Of a stretch of 45,578 nucleotides of DNA, positions 24,574 through 35,158 are shown piece by piece. The stretch lies in assembly GCF_029697505.1 (NCBI RefSeq), contig NZ_JARJEF010000019.1, positions 1 through 45,578 of the forward strand, written 5' to 3'. Made by a program: the position numbers and the translations under genes. This DNA is from Pseudophaeobacter profundi. Its GTDB lineage: Bacteria; Pseudomonadota; Alphaproteobacteria; Rhodobacterales; Rhodobacteraceae. The notes under the pieces are model-generated. The model ran no database searches and was not told the DNA's origin. It saw nothing but the letters and a program-made list of their open reading frames with translations. Each line of letters starts with the position of its first letter. The stretch's first letter is position 1.

Positions 24574-27144
24574 ATGATCAAAACCTCTGGATTGACGAGA
24601 ATGGCATATCAGAAAATTTCACTGCAAATATCAGGGCTTACCTGTGGAGGCTGCGTTGGTCGAGCCGAGGCAGCCCTGCGCGGGGTCGAGGGCATCAAGG
24701 CGGCCTCGGTCAATCTGGCAACGGGTAAGGCGCAGGTTGAGGCCGCCGCCGGTCTACCGATGGCGGATATTGTTGCGGCGCTGAATCGTGCCGGCTACCC
24801 GGCAGAGGTCTCGCATCTGAGCCTGGACATCGCCGGGCTCAGCTGTGCCTCTTGTGTTGGCCGTGCCGAGGCCGCCTTGCAGGCGGTGCCAGGGGTGATC
24901 CTGGCGCAGGTCAATCTGGCAAACGAACGGGCAGAGGTAGACTATCTGTCAGGCATGGTCAGCGCCGCGCAGTTGAGCGAGGCAAGCGCCAATGCGGGCT
25001 ATCCGGCGCATCGGCGCGCTGATGTAGACATCCAGGACCAAGAGGCCCAGGTGCAGCAGCGCAAGGCGGATGAACAGCTGCGTCTGCAACGTCAGTTGCT
25101 GATTGCTGGCATCCTTACTCTGCCGGTCTTTGTGATCGAGATGGGCGGCCATATGGTGCCGGGTCTGCACCACTGGGTGATGGCCAATATCGGCCAGTTC
25201 AACAGTTATTTAATGCAGTTCGTGCTGGCCACGGCGGTATTGGCGGGGCCGGGGCGACAGTTTTACAGCCTCGGGATTCCGGCCCTGTTGCGCGGTGCGC
25301 CGGATATGAATGCGCTGGTGGCGCTGGGCACGGCGGCGGCCTATGGGTTTTCGGTCATTTCCACCTTTTCCCCCGGCCTGCTGCCCGCAGGGACAGCGCA
25401 TGTCTACTATGAGGCCGCCTGTGTGATCGTGGTGCTGATCCTTACCGGTCGCCTGCTAGAGGCACGCGCCAAGGGGCGCACCGGAGCGGCCATTCGCAAG
25501 CTTGTCAGCCTGCAGCCCAAAACTGCCGAGGTCATGCGCGGCGATCAACTGGTGGAAACCCCGGTTGACGACATCGTGGCGGGCGACGTGATCCGGGTGC
25601 GGCCCGGCGGGCGGATCGCGGTGGATGGGGAGGTCATATCCGGCCAGTCCTATGTCGATGAAAGCATGCTCAGTGGTGAACCTGTTCCCGTTGAAAAAAC
25701 CGCAGGGGCTGTTGTCTCGGCCGGGACGGTGAACGGCGCGGCGGCGCTAGACTACCGCGCCACCCATATTGGCCGGGATACTGCCCTGGCACAGATCATC
25801 CAGATGGTAGAGCAGGCACAGGGGGCCAAGCTGCCGGTGCAGGGGCTGGTGGATCGCATCACCCTGTGGTTTGTGCCTGCCGTGATACTGGTGGCTGCGC
25901 TGACAGTGCTGGCCTGGATGTTGCTTGGGCCGGCGCCGGCCTTGCCGCTGGCGCTGGTTGCCGGGGTCTCGGTGCTGATCATTGCCTGCCCCTGTGCCAT
26001 GGGGCTGGCAACGCCCACCTCCATCATGGTTGGCATTGGCCGTGCAGCGCAGCTTGGGGTGCTGTTTCGCAAGGGCGATGCGTTGCAACGGCTGCAATCG
26101 GTGCAGGTGGTGGCGCTGGACAAGACGGGCACCCTGACCAAAGGCCATCCCGCGCTGACACAGTTTGCCGCCAGCGACGGCTTTGGGCGTGATGCGGTGA
26201 TGCGCCTTGTCGGTGCCGCCGAGGCGCAGTCGGAACATCCCATCGCCCGCGCCCTGGTTGCCGCTGCCGGCAGTGACCTACCCCAGGCCGAAGCGGTCGA
26301 GGCAATTCCGGGCTATGGCCTGCGCGCCAAGGTCGAAGGGCGGCAGGTTTTGGTCGGCACCGCCCGTCTGATGCAGCGCGAAGGCATTGAGGCTGCGGCG
26401 CTTGTGGCGGCGGCGGCCCCCTGGGCTAAGGCAGGTGAGACACCTTTCTATGTCGCCATCGACGGCACCGCCGCCGCCGCGCTGGCGGTTGCCGACCCGA
26501 TCAAGCCCGGCAGCCCCGAGGCGATCCTGGCCTTGCAGGCGCAGGGGGTGAAGGTGGCGATGATCACTGGCGACGCCGAGGCCACGGCCCAGGCTATTGC
26601 GGCCCGCCTGAACATTGATCTGGTGCGCGCCGAATGCCTGCCCGGCGACAAGGTCACCGCCCTGGAGGCGCTGCAGGCAGAATATGGCACCCTGGCCTTT
26701 GTCGGGGATGGGTTGAACGATGCCCCCGCGCTGGCTGCAGCAGATGTGGGGCTTGCCATCGGCACTGGCACCGATGTGGCGATCGAGGCCGCAGATGTGG
26801 TGCTGGTCTCGGGGGATCTGCGCGGTGTGGTGAACGCGATGACGGTGAGCCGTGCCACCCTGCGCAATATTCGTCAGAACCTGGCTTGGGCCTTTGGCTA
26901 CAACATTTTGCTGGTGCCGGTAGCGGCCGGGGTGCTTTATCCCTTTGGCGGCTGGCTGCTGTCACCTGGCCTTGCGGCGGGGGCCATGGCGCTGTCCAGC
27001 GTCTTTGTGCTGACCAATGCGCTGCGCTTGCATCGGCTGAAATCCAGCTTAGATGAAGAGGCAGGGCAGCCCGGCGTGGGTGATGCCACGTCTCGCCCGG
27101 CGCAACAGGCTGCGACAACAGGAGGTCAGCATGAATATCGGTGA
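24574..27144 (+). CDS. copA: Copper-exporting P1B-type ATPase
   Basis: 856-aa inner-membrane pump that expels Cu(I). Two N-terminal metal-binding domains carry GLTCGGC (C24, C27) and GLSCASC (C91, C94). The CPC ion motif is C472-P-C474, the phosphorylation site DKTGT is D516, and the SEHPIARAL and [10 protein letters not shown] motifs follow. Eight membrane helices fit the class. Start: an ATG at 24574 lies 9 bases after the predicted -10 and could be nearly leaderless; another at 24601 ([11 protein letters not shown]) matches family starts and allows a normal 5' leader, but it has only weak ribosome sites. It overlaps cueR by 14 bases. Confidence 0.95.
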   Translation: MIKTSGLTRMAYQKISLQISGLTCGGCVGRAEAALRGVEGIKAASVNLATGKAQVEAAAGLPMADIVAALNRAGYPAEVSHLSLDIAGLSCASCVGRAEAALQAVPGVILAQVNLANERAEVDYLSGMVSAAQLSEASANAGYPAHRRADVDIQDQEAQVQQRKADEQLRLQRQLLIAGILTLPVFVIEMGGHMVPGLHHWVMANIGQFNSYLMQFVLATAVLAGPGRQFYSLGIPALLRGAPDMNALVALGTAAAYGFSVISTFSPGLLPAGTAHVYYEAACVIVVLILTGRLLEARAKGRTGAAIRKLVSLQPKTAEVMRGDQLVETPVDDIVAGDVIRVRPGGRIAVDGEVISGQSYVDESMLSGEPVPVEKTAGAVVSAGTVNGAAALDYRATHIGRDTALAQIIQMVEQAQGAKLPVQGLVDRITLWFVPAVILVAALTVLAWMLLGPAPALPLALVAGVSVLIIACPCAMGLATPTSIMVGIGRAAQLGVLFRKGDALQRLQSVQVVALDKTGTLTKGHPALTQFAASDGFGRDAVMRLVGAAEAQSEHPIARALVAAAGSDLPQAEAVEAIPGYGLRAKVEGRQVLVGTARLMQREGIEAAALVAAAAPWAKAGETPFYVAIDGTAAAALAVADPIKPGSPEAILALQAQGVKVAMITGDAEATAQAIAARLNIDLVRAECLPGDKVTALEALQAEYGTLAFVGDGLNDAPALAAADVGLAIGTGTDVAIEAADVVLVSGDLRGVVNAMTVSRATLRNIRQNLAWAFGYNILLVPVAAGVLYPFGGWLLSPGLAAGAMALSSVFVLTNALRLHRLKSSLDEEAGQPGVGDATSRPAQQAATTGGQHEYR

Positions 27145-27547
27145 CGTTTCAACCCGTTCGGGCCTGCCGGCCAAGACCATTCGCTATTATGAAGACATCG
27201 GTCTGATCAAGCCGCACCGCAGTGAGAATGGTTATCGATGCTTTGTCGAGGCAGACCTGCATAAGCTGGCCTTTCTGGGGCGGGCTCGGGCGCTGGGCTT
27301 CACCATCGAAGAATGCCGCCTGTTGATGGCGCTCTATGAAGATGAGAGCCGTGCCAGCGGTGACGTCAAGCAGTTGGCGTTGGAACATCTGCGCAAGATC
27401 GAAACCAAGATCGCCGATTTGCAGGCGATGCGGGAAACCCTGACCGAACTGGTCCAGTGCTGCGCCGGCGACAACCGCCCGGATTGTCCAATCCTGAAAG
27501 ATCTGGCAGGCCAGACAGACCTACCCGAACAGGGGGTAAAGGCCTAG
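27131..27547 (+). CDS. cueR: Copper-responsive MerR-family regulator
   Basis: 138-aa regulator that activates copA when it binds Cu(I). The DNA-binding helix-turn-helix is at residues 2-30 ([23 protein letters not shown]), followed by the MerR wing and a dimer helix. The metal loop shows C111 and C119 with seven residues between (CAGDNRPDC), the CueR signature. GGAGGT precedes the ATG by six bases. It is co-transcribed with and overlaps copA by 14 bases, so the regulator is induced by its own target. The C-terminus is slightly longer than in E. coli CueR. Confidence 0.93.
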   Translation: MNIGDVSTRSGLPAKTIRYYEDIGLIKPHRSENGYRCFVEADLHKLAFLGRARALGFTIEECRLLMALYEDESRASGDVKQLALEHLRKIETKIADLQAMRETLTELVQCCAGDNRPDCPILKDLAGQTDLPEQGVKA

Positions 27548-27592
27548 GCGCTCCCATTGGTGCAGATATGCGTGCAGTGGTCGCACATGAAG

Positions 27593-27625
27593 AAACAGGC
27601 AGGCCCGTTCGGGACCTGCCTGTTT
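27593..27625. terminator. Bidirectional terminator
   Basis: An 11-bp stem AAACAGGCAGG/CCTGCCTGTTT with inner CCC/GGG pairing lies between convergent cueR and the BKACE gene. A and T runs fit use in both directions. Confidence 0.85.
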
Positions 27626-27643
27626 TATTCCGAGTGCTCGGAA

Positions 27644-28489
27644 TTAGGCGGGGCGCAGCCCCAGAATGTCACGGGCTTGCTGCCAGCTGGCGACGGGGCG
27701 TTCGTACTTGTCGCAAAGCTCTGCCGCGCGCTGCACCAGCGCGGCATTCGACGGTGCCAGGGTTTCGCGGTTCAGGCGCAGGTTATCTTCCAGCCCGGTG
27801 CGGGTATGACCACCCGCCGCGATGGCCCATTCATTGATCTGGATCTGGCCGGGGCCGATGCCAGCGCCGCACCACTGGGCATCGGGTGCTAGGCGTTCTA
27901 CTGTTTTTATATAAAAATCAAAGGTTTCTTTGTCGACCGGCATCGCATTTTTCACGCCCATGACAAACTGAACATAGAGATTGCCATTGATCCGCCCGTC
28001 AGCGTTCATCTTCACGGCCTGGTGAATGTGGGACAGATCAAAGGCTTCGATCTCGGGTTTGACGTCATAGTTGCGCATCTCACTGGCCAGCCAGTCCACC
28101 AGCTCTGGCGGGTTTTCATAGACGCGGGTGGGGAAGTTGTTGGATCCGACCGAAAGCGAGGCCATATCGGGGCGCAGCGACAGCATGCCACCACGTTCCT
28201 GGCCCGCGCCCGAGCGCCCACCGGTTGAAAGTTGCACGATCATGCCGGGGCAGTGCTTGTTAAGCCCTTCCAGCAGCAGGCCAAATTTCTCGGGGTCCGA
28301 GGTTGGACTTTGGTCGTCGTTACGCACATGGCAATGGGCAATGGAGGCCCCGGCCTCAAAAGCTTCCTGGGTGCTTTCGATCTGTTCCGCAATGGTCACG
28401 GGCACTGCCGGGTTGTGTTCCTTGCGCGGAACGGACCCGGTGATGGCAACGCAGATGATACAGGGCTTGCCCTGGGGGGAGGTGGTCAT
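27644..28489 (-). CDS. Beta-keto acid cleavage enzyme (BKACE, DUF849 family)
   Basis: 281-aa TIM-barrel enzyme that reacts a beta-keto acid with acetyl-CoA to give acetoacetate and a CoA thioester. Zn ligands H52 and H54 in AHCHVR are seen, with the family phrases ITGSVPRK and MSLSVGSNNFP. It follows pcaG by 14 bases on the same strand, so the likely substrate is beta-ketoadipate, made by the pca enzymes; a single step would then give acetoacetate and succinyl-CoA and bypass pcaIJ and pcaF. This reaction is described for part of the family; that it applies here is inferred from position only. The 3-keto-5-aminohexanoate substrate of Kce is an alternative. Confidence 0.85.
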   Translation of the reverse strand: MTTSPQGKPCIICVAITGSVPRKEHNPAVPVTIAEQIESTQEAFEAGASIAHCHVRNDDQSPTSDPEKFGLLLEGLNKHCPGMIVQLSTGGRSGAGQERGGMLSLRPDMASLSVGSNNFPTRVYENPPELVDWLASEMRNYDVKPEIEAFDLSHIHQAVKMNADGRINGNLYVQFVMGVKNAMPVDKETFDFYIKTVERLAPDAQWCGAGIGPGQIQINEWAIAAGGHTRTGLEDNLRLNRETLAPSNAALVQRAAELCDKYERPVASWQQARDILGLRPA

Positions 28490-28503
28490 GCTTGCTCTCT
28501 CCG

Positions 28504-29129
28504 TTAGATATCAAAAAAGACGGTTTCGTCATCGCCCTGCAGGCAGATGTCAAAACGGTATACGACCTGGCCGTTGCGCTCGCTGCGTTTTGCGACCAGG
28601 GTTTTGCGGCGTTTTTCCCACTCAACCAGATTGATCACCGGGTCGGCGGCGTTTGCCTCGGCCTCGTCGTCGAAATATAGCCGGGTGTTGAGCCCGACAT
28701 TGATGCCGCGCGCCACGATCCACAGGTTGATATGCGGGGCCATCATCTGGCCATTGCGCCCCATCAGCGCGCCGGGTTTCACGGTGTCAAATGCCCATTC
28801 ACCGGTTTCAAAATCGGTGATGACACGTCCCCAGCCGCGAAAGCCTGTCTCGACCGTTTCGTGCCCGGCATGTTCTGGGTGCGGGTAAATGCCATCGGCA
28901 TTGGCCTGCCAAACCTCTAGCAGCACATCCTTGACGGGCGAGCCGATGCCATCAATGACCAGACCTTCCACCCGGATACGTTCGCCCTTGGCATTGGGGC
29001 CGGCGATGTCCTGGCCCAATTCCTGGTCGTAGATTTCAAATCCGGCGGCACCCGGGGCCAGGCCGATATGCACATATGGACCGGCAGTTTGCGATGGGGT
29101 CTCTTTCAGGTAATCGCTTTGCTGTGGCA

Positions 29130-29130
<1 letters not shown>
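28504..29130 (-). CDS. pcaG: Protocatechuate 3,4-dioxygenase alpha subunit
   Basis: 208-aa subunit of the ferric dioxygenase that opens the ring of protocatechuate between the hydroxylated carbons. The family start LKETPSQTAGPYVHIG and the repeat-region segment HINLWIVARGINVGL are seen; the alpha subunit does not hold the iron. The length matches PcaG (about 200-210 aa). Its ATG overlaps the pcaH stop by one base, which balances synthesis of the two subunits. Part of pcaCHG-BKACE. Confidence 0.95.
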
Positions 29131-30283
<1,153 letters not shown>

Positions 30284-30320
30284 TTGCGGTCTCATCTGCT
30301 GTTGCGGGGCTACGGCAGTA

Positions 30321-30361
30321 TCGCATATCAAAAATGAACGGTATAATGCGAAAATTAGCAT
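30321..30361. promoter_or_regulatory. Candidate PcaQ operator between pcaC and pcaQ
   Basis: TCGCAT (30321-30326) and ATGCGA (30346-30351) form an inverted repeat with 19 bases between; ATGC (30346) and GCAT (30358) form a second, smaller one. Both lie between the divergent start codons, where LysR regulators bind. They do not match the published ATAACC-N4-GGTTAA box exactly. Confidence 0.4.
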
Positions 30362-30381
30362 GGTTGCATTCCGAGGGTGAT

Positions 30382-31320
30382 ATGCGTCTTTCTTCTCAGC
30401 TTAAACTGCGCCACCTGGAAGTCTTTGTCGAAGTGGCCCGCCAGGCCAGCGTGACCCAGGCGGCAGAGGCCCTGGGCCTGACCCAGCCCGCTGTGACCCG
30501 TGCCCTGCGTGAGCTGGAGGCGGTCTGCGGCAAGCCGCTGGTGGAGCGGCACGGGCGCGGCATTCGCTTGTCGCCCTATGGCGACATGTTTCGCCATCAC
30601 GCTGGGCGCAGCCTGGCACTGGCCCGCGATGGGGTCGCCATGTTGCAGGGATTAGAGGCGGCAGAGGGGGCGCGGCTGTCCATCGGGGCGCTGCCCACGG
30701 CCTGTGCCAGCCTGGTGCCGGACGCCCTGGCACAGCTGGGGGCGGGCAGCGGGCGAAGCCGGTTTTCGGTTGCAACTGGTGACAATCACACGCTGCTGGA
30801 TCAGCTACGCCGGGGGGATCTGGATCTGGTGGTGGGTCGTTTGCCGGCACCTGACCGTATGATGGGTATTGATTTCGAACCTTTGTTTCACGAACCCGTG
30901 GCGGTGGTGGTGGCTGCAGGTCACCCGCTGGCTGGCCGGGCGCAGCTGCCGCCGGGGGCCTTGCAGACGCATCCGGTTTTGATGCCGCCGCCGGGGGCGA
31001 TCATTCGCTCGCTGGTGGACCATATGTTTCTGGAACAGGGGTTGCTGATGCCGCAGGCCCCCATCGAGACGGTCTCACCCAGCTTTGGCCGCCGCTTTGT
31101 ACTGGAACACGGGGCCATCTGGATCATCAGCCAGGGGGTGGTGCGCAGTGATCTGGCCGCCGGGGTGATGCAAGAGCTGCCGATTGATACCGCCAGCACC
31201 CAGGGGCCGGTGGGCCTGTGTATTCGCAGCGAGCATCAACTGTCGGGTCTGGGGGCGCAGTTTTGCGCCAGTTTGCGGCGGTTGTGTTCTGGGTTGGCGC
31301 AGCCACAGACAGGGATCTGA
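30382..31320 (+). CDS. pcaQ: LysR-family regulator PcaQ
   Basis: 312-aa regulator of the protocatechuate genes, divergent from pcaC. The helix-turn-helix is in LRHLEVFVEVARQASVTQAAEALGLT (residues about 9-34) and the effector-binding LysR substrate domain fills the rest. The frame opens at a GTG at 30271, but GAGGGTGAT before the ATG at 30382 makes MRLSSQLKLRHLEVF the start, as in known PcaQ. The effector in relatives is beta-carboxymuconate or the protocatechuate pathway product, inferred here. A shared operator region lies in the 98 bases between. Confidence 0.9.
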   Translation: MRLSSQLKLRHLEVFVEVARQASVTQAAEALGLTQPAVTRALRELEAVCGKPLVERHGRGIRLSPYGDMFRHHAGRSLALARDGVAMLQGLEAAEGARLSIGALPTACASLVPDALAQLGAGSGRSRFSVATGDNHTLLDQLRRGDLDLVVGRLPAPDRMMGIDFEPLFHEPVAVVVAAGHPLAGRAQLPPGALQTHPVLMPPPGAIIRSLVDHMFLEQGLLMPQAPIETVSPSFGRRFVLEHGAIWIISQGVVRSDLAAGVMQELPIDTASTQGPVGLCIRSEHQLSGLGAQFCASLRRLCSGLAQPQTGI

Positions 31321-31346
31321 GCCGAGATCTGAGCCGGGACCTGACC

Positions 31347-31958
31347 CTAGGCGCGCAGGCTGGCCAGGGCCATGCTGCTGACATCGCGGGCAATGGTGTC
31401 AATGAATTGCTGTGAGGCACCGCGTTCGGGGCGGAACCAAAACACCGGAGAATTGAGGATCAGCAATAACCCGGCCACCGCCACTGTCAGGTTGCGCGGT
31501 TCAAAGCTGCCCTCGCGGATCCCACGGGCCAGCTCGTTGCGAAACAGCATCTCATATTGGCGTTGCCCGCAGCGCAGCTTTTCTTGCAGGTCGCGCTCGA
31601 CCTCGCTTACGGCTTTGGGGCTTGTCCCGGCATAGGTGTGCAGGATGACCTTGTGATAGGGCAACGAGTTCAACACCTCGTAGACGTGACACCGTGCCAT
31701 CTGTTCCAGCAGGGTTGCGGCAGGCAGGCTTGGGTCGATCACCTGTGCCACTGCACGATGGGTGAAGCGCGCCGCCCGCAGCTGCACCGCCGCAAGCAGG
31801 GCACCTTTTGACGGGAAGTGGTGATAGATCCGCCCCTTGGTCGATCCCAGCTGGGCTGCAATATCATCCACCGAGGCCCGGTCGGTGCCCAGCGTCATGA
31901 AACATTGGGCAGCTGCATCCAGAATCTCGCTCTTGGAGGTGCTGATCTGTTCTAACAT
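31347..31958 (-). CDS. TetR-family transcriptional regulator
   Basis: 203-aa regulator with an N-terminal TetR helix-turn-helix (SVDDIAAQLGSTKGRIYHHFPSKGAL) and a helical ligand domain of the YcdC-like type. A GTG at 31988 would add ten residues; the ATG at 31958 has CAGG 8 bases upstream and gives MLEQISTSKSEILDA, the usual TetR start. It is divergent from the liv-ligase operon, separated by about 470 bases that hold a palindromic operator, so it most likely represses that operon. The ligand may be a CoA thioester or the imported acid; that is a guess. It ends 27 bases from the convergent pcaQ gene end. Confidence 0.85.
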   Translation of the reverse strand: MLEQISTSKSEILDAAAQCFMTLGTDRASVDDIAAQLGSTKGRIYHHFPSKGALLAAVQLRAARFTHRAVAQVIDPSLPAATLLEQMARCHVYEVLNSLPYHKVILHTYAGTSPKAVSEVERDLQEKLRCGQRQYEMLFRNELARGIREGSFEPRNLTVAVAGLLLILNSPVFWFRPERGASQQFIDTIARDVSSMALASLRA

Positions 31959-32287
31959 GGCCTCTGCCTGCCGTTCGGGGTGGGACACTGCTGGAATACA
32001 GCTCTGCCTAGGCGGGGCTTTATCAGACCCGCTTGGCGAGAGGCAATCCCGGCAGTGGTGCTAAAATACCATAGCCCAGGCGGACGGGCCAGGGGGCGGA
32101 TATGCGTAGCCAGAAGCCACTCCGCGCCCTGGCGAAGCAGTGCCAAAGACCTGATAGAAACGATCACCTATAGGCGCGGCCAGAGGGTGCTTGGCAGGCC
32201 AGTTTGAGAATCAGCCTAAGGGGTGTCTGGCATCAAAAATAGGCGGTTTTTCAGCATTTGACGCAGGGTCTCGCCGATTGACAGGTG

Positions 32288-32313
32288 AAAAACATACTCA
32301 GTAGTCTGTTTTT
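32288..32313. promoter_or_regulatory. TetR-type operator in the promoter of the liv-ligase operon
   Basis: AAAAACA and TGTTTTT arms surround ACT and AGT inner arms with four central bases; ten of thirteen positions are symmetric. The site starts five bases after a TTGACA box (32278-32283), so a bound repressor would cover the promoter. Size and symmetry are typical of TetR-family operators. Confidence 0.65.
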
Positions 32314-32375
32314 AGACGCTTGGGATTCCGCGGCTTGAGGAGGCAGCGCGCAAACCCACAAAAGAAGGCGCTAAG

Positions 32376-32393
32376 GCCCGGATATGACCGGGC
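32376..32393 (+). promoter_or_regulatory. Leader hairpin 1 of the liv-ligase operon
   Basis: GCCCGG/CCGGGC, six-base stem, with a six-base loop, in the untranslated leader. Without a T run it is not a terminator; it may stabilise the mRNA. Confidence 0.35.
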
Positions 32394-32399
32394 GAGGAA

Positions 32400-32416
32400 C
32401 CGTTCTTTAGGAACGG
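32400..32416 (+). promoter_or_regulatory. Leader hairpin 2 next to the ribosome binding site
   Basis: CCGTTC/GAACGG with a five-base loop ends just before GGGGAGGA, the ribosome site of livH. If formed it lies within a few bases of the start region and may expose or limit translation. Confidence 0.4.
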
Positions 32417-32428
32417 GGGGAGGAAAAT

Positions 32429-33304
32429 TTGGAAGTATTGCAGCTCTTGGTCAGTGGGCTTGCGAATGGCTGTGTCTACGGCCTGATCGCGCTTGGATTC
32501 GTGCTGATCTACAAAGCCACCGAAGCGGTGAATTTCGCCCAGGGTGATTTCATGATGATCGGGGCCTTTGTCAGCCTTGGTCTGACCAATGCGGAATATA
32601 TGGATCTGCCGTTCTGGATTGCCGCGCCGCTGGCGATTTCGATCATGGCGGTTTTTGGCTACCTGCTGGACCTGTTTGTCCTGCGCCATCTCTTTGGCCA
32701 GAGCCAGACGGCGGTGGTTATCCTGACAATTGCCATGGGCTTCGTGTTGCGTTTTGTTGCCGGGTTGATCTGGGGGCATGAGCCGCAGACGCTGGAAAGC
32801 CCGCTGGCGCTGGGGGATTTGCAACTTGGCGGTGTGGTGCTGGGCATGGCGGATGTGGCCATTATTATCGTCACCTTCCTGATGACCTTTTTCCTGTATC
32901 AGTTCTTTCAGCGTACCAAGCTGGGCTTGGCGATGCAGGCTGCAAGTCAGAATCAGATGGCGGCCTATTTCATGGGCATCCCGGTGAAACGGGTGCAGGG
33001 GCTGGTCTGGGGGCTGTCCGGCGCCACGGCTGCGGTTGCGGGCATTCTGTTTGCTTCCAAGGGGGCGATTGATCCCAATGCCGGGCTTTTGGGGATCAAG
33101 GCCTTTGCCGCGGCAGTGATTGGCGGCTTTGGCTCGCTTCCCGGTGCCCTGGCCGGTGGTCTTATCGTCGGGGTCATTGAACCCTTTGCTGCACGCTATC
33201 TTGCTGCAGGATATTCACAAATTGCGCCCTATGCGCTGTTGCTGGCCGTGCTGGTCTTCAGGCCTCATGGTCTGTTCAGTCAGGTCCGCGTGAAGAAGGT
33301 GTAA
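32429..33304 (+). CDS. livH: Branched-chain/organic acid ABC transporter permease (LivH type)
   Basis: 291-aa membrane permease of the HAAT (hydrophobic amino acid) ABC family. It has about eight hydrophobic helices and the family start LQLLVSGLANGCVYGLIALGF, plus the conserved EAA-like segment GFGSLPGALAGGLIVGVIEPF near the end. The start is a TTG at 32429 with GGGAGGA eight bases upstream; no ATG lies in the right place. With livM it forms the channel. The ligase gene within the operon argues against plain leucine uptake; the substrate is probably an organic acid. Confidence 0.9.
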   Translation: MEVLQLLVSGLANGCVYGLIALGFVLIYKATEAVNFAQGDFMMIGAFVSLGLTNAEYMDLPFWIAAPLAISIMAVFGYLLDLFVLRHLFGQSQTAVVILTIAMGFVLRFVAGLIWGHEPQTLESPLALGDLQLGGVVLGMADVAIIIVTFLMTFFLYQFFQRTKLGLAMQAASQNQMAAYFMGIPVKRVQGLVWGLSGATAAVAGILFASKGAIDPNAGLLGIKAFAAAVIGGFGSLPGALAGGLIVGVIEPFAARYLAAGYSQIAPYALLLAVLVFRPHGLFSQVRVKKV

Positions 33305-33308
33305 GCCA

Positions 33309-34394
33309 ATGCGGATTCATTTCAAAACATCCTATGCGCATGATATCCGACTGTTTCCTGATCGCTGGACCCTATCGATTTATGGCTCACTGCTGGTGCT
33401 GGCCTTTGCGCTGCCCTACCTGCTGGACGAGTTCTTTCTGGGCGAGGTCACCAATGTGTTGATATGGGCCATCGCAGGCCTGGGGCTGATGCTGCTTACG
33501 GGGCAGACCGGACAGGCCAGCCTGGGTCACGCAGCCTTTCTGGCAATCGGCTGCTACGCCAATACCATCCTGATCGAGCAGGGCGTGCCCTTCATTATTG
33601 CCTTTCCGCTGGCGGGGATCCTAACCGGGCTGATCGGCGTGATCATTGCTATTCCGGTACTGCGGTTGCACGGGATCTATCTGGCAATTGCCACCATTGC
33701 CTTGTCGGTTCTGGCTGATGACATTATCGTGCTGACCGAACATTGGAGCGGCGGTGTTTCTGGCAAGTTCCCGGAAATGATCACCATCTTTGGCTTTGAG
33801 ATCGAGCGCTGGTCGATGCCATCACGGTTCTACTACCTTGTTCTGGTTGTCACCATCATCTGCACCCTGTTTTACCGCAACTTGCTGCGCTCCCCCCTGG
33901 GGCGTGCCTTTGCTGCGGTGCGTGACAGCGAGGTTTCGGCCACGGCCATGGGGGTGCATATCGCCCGTACCAAGGGCAAGGCCTTTGGCCTGTCTTGCAT
34001 GATCACCGGCTGGGCCGGCGCCTTGATGGGCTATTACGCGGGCACCTTCAACAACGAGACCTTCAGCCTGGTGATTTCCATCACCCTGTTGATGATGATC
34101 GTGATTGGCGGGCTTGGCTCTATCCACGGGGCGTTCTTTGGCGCCGTGGTTGTCGCCTTTCTGCCGCAGGCGCTGTCGATCCTGAAGGACAACGTTGTGG
34201 GCAGTGGTGTCGCCATTCCTGGGCTGGAAACCGGTGTATTTGGGATGATCCTGATCCTGTTCATCCTGTTTGAACCGATGGGGATCTACGGGCGGTGGCT
34301 GAAAATCCGCACCTGGTTTGAGCTGTTCCCATTTGCGCGCAAGGACATGTTCCGCCGCCAGAAATCCTACCTGAAGACGGAGCGCCTGAGATGA
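33309..34394 (+). CDS. livM: Branched-chain/organic acid ABC transporter permease (LivM type)
   Basis: 361-aa second permease with about ten helices and the family blocks TGQTGQASLGHAAFLAIGCY and GLGSIHGAFFGAVVV. The ATG at 33309 is four bases after the livH stop. The gene overlaps livG by four bases, so these genes are translationally coupled. It has an N-terminal cytoplasmic extension before the first helix, common in the LivM group. Substrate as for livH. Confidence 0.92.
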   Translation: MRIHFKTSYAHDIRLFPDRWTLSIYGSLLVLAFALPYLLDEFFLGEVTNVLIWAIAGLGLMLLTGQTGQASLGHAAFLAIGCYANTILIEQGVPFIIAFPLAGILTGLIGVIIAIPVLRLHGIYLAIATIALSVLADDIIVLTEHWSGGVSGKFPEMITIFGFEIERWSMPSRFYYLVLVVTIICTLFYRNLLRSPLGRAFAAVRDSEVSATAMGVHIARTKGKAFGLSCMITGWAGALMGYYAGTFNNETFSLVISITLLMMIVIGGLGSIHGAFFGAVVVAFLPQALSILKDNVVGSGVAIPGLETGVFGMILILFILFEPMGIYGRWLKIRTWFELFPFARKDMFRRQKSYLKTERLR

Positions 34395-35158
34395 GCCTAT
34401 TGGAAATCAAAAATGCCACGCTCAAGTTTGGCGGTGTGGTTGCGGTCAATGATCTCAGCTTCTCTGTTGAAGAGGGGGAAGTTTACGCCATCGTCGGGCC
34501 AAACGGGGCGGGGAAATCCACAGCCTTTAACCTGATTTCGCGCTTTTATGAGCCTTTTGCCGGAACATTCACCTTTGACGGCAACAACCTGCTCGACCGC
34601 GAGGCCGATCAGGTGGCTGACCTGGGAATTGCCCGGACCTTTCAGAATATCGAGCTGTTTGAACATGCCACCGTGTTGCAAAACCTGCTGGTCGGGCGGC
34701 ACCGCCATCGCAAGACCACGCTGCTGGAAGAGATGTTTTTTACGCCGCGTGTCCGCCGCGAAGAAGAGCGCCACCGTGAGGCGGTTGAGGAGGTGATCGA
34801 TTTTCTCGATCTGCAGCCTTACCGGAACAAGATGATCGCCGGGCTGCCCTATGGGGTGCGCAAGGTGGTTGAGCTGGGGCGTGCGCTTGCCTCAAAACCG
34901 CGCCTGCTTTTGCTGGATGAGCCCGCTTCGGGCCTGTCAGTCGAGGAAACCCAGGATATGCGCTGGTGGATTGATGATATCCGCAAACAGATGGGGATCA
35001 CCGTTTTGATGGTGGAACATGACATGGGGCTGGTCTCTGGGGTGTCTGACAGGGTGCTGGCCCTGGCGGATGGCGCCAAACTGGCCGAGGGCACACCGGC
35101 AGAGGTCCAGGCCAATCCGGCGGTCATCGAGGCCTATCTGGGTGCGGGGGCTGTGTGA
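34391..35158 (+). CDS. livG: ABC transporter ATPase (LivG type)
   Basis: 255-aa ATPase with Walker A GPNGAGKST (residues about 37-45), Walker B LLLLDEPASGL and the H-loop VEHDM. The usual LSGGQ is replaced here by LPYGVRKVVELGRAL, the normal LivG variant. It powers the LivHM permease with LivF. It overlaps livM by four bases and livF by one. The extra segment ending with TPRVRREEER is normal for the family. Confidence 0.94.
   Translation: MSLLEIKNATLKFGGVVAVNDLSFSVEEGEVYAIVGPNGAGKSTAFNLISRFYEPFAGTFTFDGNNLLDREADQVADLGIARTFQNIELFEHATVLQNLLVGRHRHRKTTLLEEMFFTPRVRREEERHREAVEEVIDFLDLQPYRNKMIAGLPYGVRKVVELGRALASKPRLLLLDEPASGLSVEETQDMRWWIDDIRKQMGITVLMVEHDMGLVSGVSDRVLALADGAKLAEGTPAEVQANPAVIEAYLGAGAV

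Larger units (their letters stand above)
31989..32428. other. Regulatory region between TetR gene and liv operon
   Basis: About 440 bases without a gene. A TTGACA -35-like box at 32278-32283, a 26-bp operator at 32288-32313 and two leader hairpins (32376-32393 and 32400-32416) are listed separately. The first half has no feature I can support. Confidence 0.6.
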
